DNA of 64,000 bases from Niabella sp. (lineage in GTDB: Bacteria > Bacteroidota > Bacteroidia > Chitinophagales > Chitinophagaceae): positions 1 through 64,000 of the forward strand of contig JAPUDO010000015.1 in the NCBI GenBank assembly GCA_027493055.1, in the 5' to 3' direction. Made by a program: the position numbers and the translations under genes. The notes under the pieces are model-generated. The model ran no database searches, was not told the DNA's origin, and was given only the letters and a program-made list of their open reading frames with translations. This document shows positions 61,667 to 64,000 of the stretch, piece by piece (position 1 is the stretch's first letter; each line of letters opens with the position of its first letter).

Positions 61667-64000
61667 TTATTGTTTACCTTTTTCATTTCCCTCTTCCATT
61701 GCCCGCTGCTGCCTTTCTACCTCCTTCAGCTTTAGCTGGTTTAATTCATTTCTTGTTTCTTTAAGCTGCTGTTTAAGTTTGCTTACAGATTCCGGCTGAT
61801 TATCTTTATACTGCTCAGGAGCACTATCGGCGTTAGCCGTTATCCCTGCTACTTCTGCTTTATCGTATAATAATTTATAAGCCGGGCTTACTGTTTTTAT
61901 TTCAAGGCTTGCATCCAGAGCAGTATGAAAATACCGTTCATCCAAATGTGCCCGGACGGTAATGGTTCCAGGCGTTAAACCAGCTTTTATGATAGCCGGC
62001 GCGGTACCCCATTCTATTCGCCTGGGGTTAGCTCCAATAGAAGCATCCCCTACTAATTCGCCTGCTCCTGCAACTTCAAAATAGACTTCTTTATTATTGA
62101 GCCGCTTTACATTACCATCGTTATCTGTAATACTTGCAATTACAACTGCAAAGTCTGAGCCATCAGCCATCATTGGTATGCCACTGTCATCAATTTCCAG
62201 CTTAAGTTTAGCAGGCCGTTGTGCCGGCTTTTTGACTGTGCGCACAGCCACTTTTCCATTTAAATATCCTTCAGCCAAAATCATTGCGCTATCTTTTTCG
62301 CCGGCTCTGAAAAGCGCTTTCACATCATAAAAGCGATATGCATCTTTAAATACAGCCGGGAAGTATGGCATTCCACTGTTATTATTTTTCGTAGTGATCG
62401 TATTAATGTATTTTCCTGAAACTGTCAGCCGTATGCTATCGCAATTAGAGAAAACTACAATGTCAGCTGGCGAAAAAGGCGTCATTTCATTTACTATATA
62501 CGCCATCGGTTCAGTCTTTTTACCGGCAATTAAGGTACCGGGCTTAATTTGACTGGCAAACATAAAATAGGAATATTTAGGTTGCCGGAAGATATCCATG
62601 ATACCACCATAAAATGTATCTGGTGAATATCCGCGCTGATGATCAAAAGAGTGCCACAAACACCCTCCAACATGCTGTTGAGGTGTTAAGTAAATATTAT
62701 TATAGGATGAATACAGATAATCGGGATTGGCATAATGCATTGCCTGAATCAGTTGGGGAGCTTCACCCCAGGAACGATGTGCTCTGCTTGGGGAATTCTG
62801 TGCATTAAAATCATCTGCACAGTCGCCCCACTCTCTAGTAAAATAACATTTGTCGGTGGTACTATAATCGATGGCATATTTACTTTGATTTTCTGTATTA
62901 TTTTTAAGATATTTCGTATGCATATCTTTAAACGCATAGGGATGTGAATACAAAACATCAAAGTATTTTGAAGACTCCCGGTTACCATCGCATGCTGTGT
63001 AGCAACCCTGGAATGGAAATTCTTCCCGTACAATTTCATTGGCACGCTTTGCAAATTCATCAGGATATTTGGCTTCATTTAAAACCGGCTCCCAAAGTAA
63101 AACACAAGGCCGGTTGCGGTTACGTCTTATCATATTTCGTATATCCTGGTATGCCCTGTTTACGAAAATTGAGTCATTATTCCAGAACTGCCAGCCTGGT
63201 GTAGCCTCAATGTAAAAGATACCTAACGCATCGCAGGCATCCATAAATGCAGGATCTTGCGGATAATGGGCGGTTCGGATTACATTCACTCCCGCTTCTT
63301 TTAGTTTTTTTGCGTCACGCCAGTGGATAGCATTACTGAGCGCATTACCTACATAACCAAAATCCTGATGCCTGTTGACCCCCATAAGCTTTCCGGAATA
63401 AGGCTCATTGTTTAAATAAAATCCCTTTTTTCCTAAAAACTCAATTTTACGCACACCTATATGGGTTTTAAAACCATCAGTTATTTTATCTTTTCCCTGC
63501 TTTATGGTCGAAAAAAGATCATACAGGTAAGGCTGCTGAGGACTCCATAAATAAGGCCTGATAATTTCTATTTCCTGCTTGATCTCCATTTTACTGCCAG
63601 GCAGAATCCTTATAGCGCTGGATTTTTGACCGATGATATGCCCGGTATGGTCTTTTATAAATGTTTCTATAGTGCAACGCGTCTCAACCGCTGATTCATT
63701 TTGTACTTCTGTACTTATAGCTACAGTTACTTTTTCCTTTGACAGGTTTTCATAATGAACAAATACCCCGCCACCGGCTCTTTCATTTACATAATTTGGA
63801 TCTGTAATGTGTAACTTATCCATACTGATCAGCCAGACATCGCGATAAATGCCACCGAAATAAGAAAAATCAAGCACTTTCTGACTTTTTCCGGGAGGGT
63901 ATGATTCGTCGTCACTATTGTCTGCCAGAACAGCAATAATATTCTCTTTATCAAACCTGACAAGATCTGTTATATCCAGCATTAATGGCAGATAGCCTCC
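61667..64000 (-). CDS. GH2 beta-galactosidase-like enzyme with coiled-coil tail (5' end outside window)
   Basis: The visible 777 residues of a GH2 enzyme running off the window edge (the frame continues as GGYLPL upstream of the first visible Met). It has the end of the sugar-binding domain (DSDDESYPPG-like loop, SYFGGIYRDVWLISM), an Ig-like domain, and the barrel with acid/base Glu in LLWEPVLNEAK and nucleophile Glu in FTREWGD, then Ig-like domains. It is a clear paralogue of the GH2 at 54413-57055 (shared HQDFGYVGNALSN and AHYPQDPAFMDACD segments). Its last ~40 residues form a charged coiled coil (SKLKQQLKETRNELNQLKLK). It is the most upstream visible gene of the minus-strand operon. Confidence 0.87.
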   Translation of the reverse strand, partial: GGYLPLMLDITDLVRFDKENIIAVLADNSDDESYPPGKSQKVLDFSYFGGIYRDVWLISMDKLHITDPNYVNERAGGGVFVHYENLSKEKVTVAISTEVQNESAVETRCTIETFIKDHTGHIIGQKSSAIRILPGSKMEIKQEIEIIRPYLWSPQQPYLYDLFSTIKQGKDKITDGFKTHIGVRKIEFLGKKGFYLNNEPYSGKLMGVNRHQDFGYVGNALSNAIHWRDAKKLKEAGVNVIRTAHYPQDPAFMDACDALGIFYIEATPGWQFWNNDSIFVNRAYQDIRNMIRRNRNRPCVLLWEPVLNEAKYPDEFAKRANEIVREEFPFQGCYTACDGNRESSKYFDVLYSHPYAFKDMHTKYLKNNTENQSKYAIDYSTTDKCYFTREWGDCADDFNAQNSPSRAHRSWGEAPQLIQAMHYANPDYLYSSYNNIYLTPQQHVGGCLWHSFDHQRGYSPDTFYGGIMDIFRQPKYSYFMFASQIKPGTLIAGKKTEPMAYIVNEMTPFSPADIVVFSNCDSIRLTVSGKYINTITTKNNNSGMPYFPAVFKDAYRFYDVKALFRAGEKDSAMILAEGYLNGKVAVRTVKKPAQRPAKLKLEIDDSGIPMMADGSDFAVVIASITDNDGNVKRLNNKEVYFEVAGAGELVGDASIGANPRRIEWGTAPAIIKAGLTPGTITVRAHLDERYFHTALDASLEIKTVSPAYKLLYDKAEVAGITANADSAPEQYKDNQPESVSKLKQQLKETRNELNQLKLKEVERQQRAMEEGNEKGKQ

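Overview
The window looks like chromosomal DNA of a Bacteroidota bacterium, most likely a free-living Chitinophagaceae-type member (inference). The evidence is tandem SusC/SusD pairs, a hybrid two-component (HTCS) regulator, many secreted glycoside hydrolases whose lipoprotein or signal peptides often end in ...AQ or ...GC, A-rich start regions without strong Shine-Dalgarno sites, and small stress proteins typical of this phylum. I see no rRNA, tRNA, CRISPR array, integrase or transposase.

Region 1 (1-10.0 kb) is stress and signalling. A DUF892 ferritin-like protein, a CsbD-like protein and several tiny proteins precede a compact plus-strand signalling operon (2.8-10.0 kb): a receiver-PAS-histidine kinase, a CHASE3-HAMP-GAF hybrid kinase with three receivers, a single-domain receiver, CheR, a CheB catalytic domain, and a second single-domain receiver. 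No chemoreceptor or flagellar gene is present, so this is probably a non-motility, stress-type Che module.

Region 2 (10.7-49.0 kb) is a large xylan utilisation locus read on the plus strand. An HTCS sensor/regulator is followed by SusC1-SusD1-SusC2-SusD2, a DUF1735 lipoprotein, a GH10-like lipoprotein that has lost both catalytic glutamates, a GH30 (glucuronoxylanase-like), a GH115 alpha-glucuronidase and an SGNH esterase. A second block carries five GH43 enzymes, GH27, GH97 and GH3. The core order matches the Prevotella/Bacteroides xus arrangement. The enzyme set fits glucuronoarabinoxylan: GH30 cuts the backbone at glucuronosylated sites, GH115 removes glucuronate, GH43s remove arabinose or xylose, SGNH deacetylates, GH27/GH97 remove galactose, and GH3 finishes xylo-oligosaccharides. 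The promoter region ahead of SusC1 carries CAACAT direct repeats at two-helical-turn spacing and TGTAACCG half-palindromes; the latter recur ahead of the second enzyme block.

Region 3 (49.3-53.8 kb) looks like a cold-adaptation cluster: fatty-acid desaturase, DEAD-box RNA helicase and cold-shock protein on plus, an RRM RNA-binding protein on minus, plus small conserved proteins. The desaturase reading frame continues 38 codons upstream of its first ATG, with an ATA where a start codon would be expected.

Region 4 (54.4-64.0 kb, minus strand) is a tightly overlapping operon: a GH2 cut by the window edge, GH110 alpha-1,3-galactosidase, sulfatase, DUF1080 protein and a second GH2. This combination suggests degradation of a sulfated or alpha-1,3-linked galactan. 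Both GH2 proteins end in an unusual charged coiled-coil tail.
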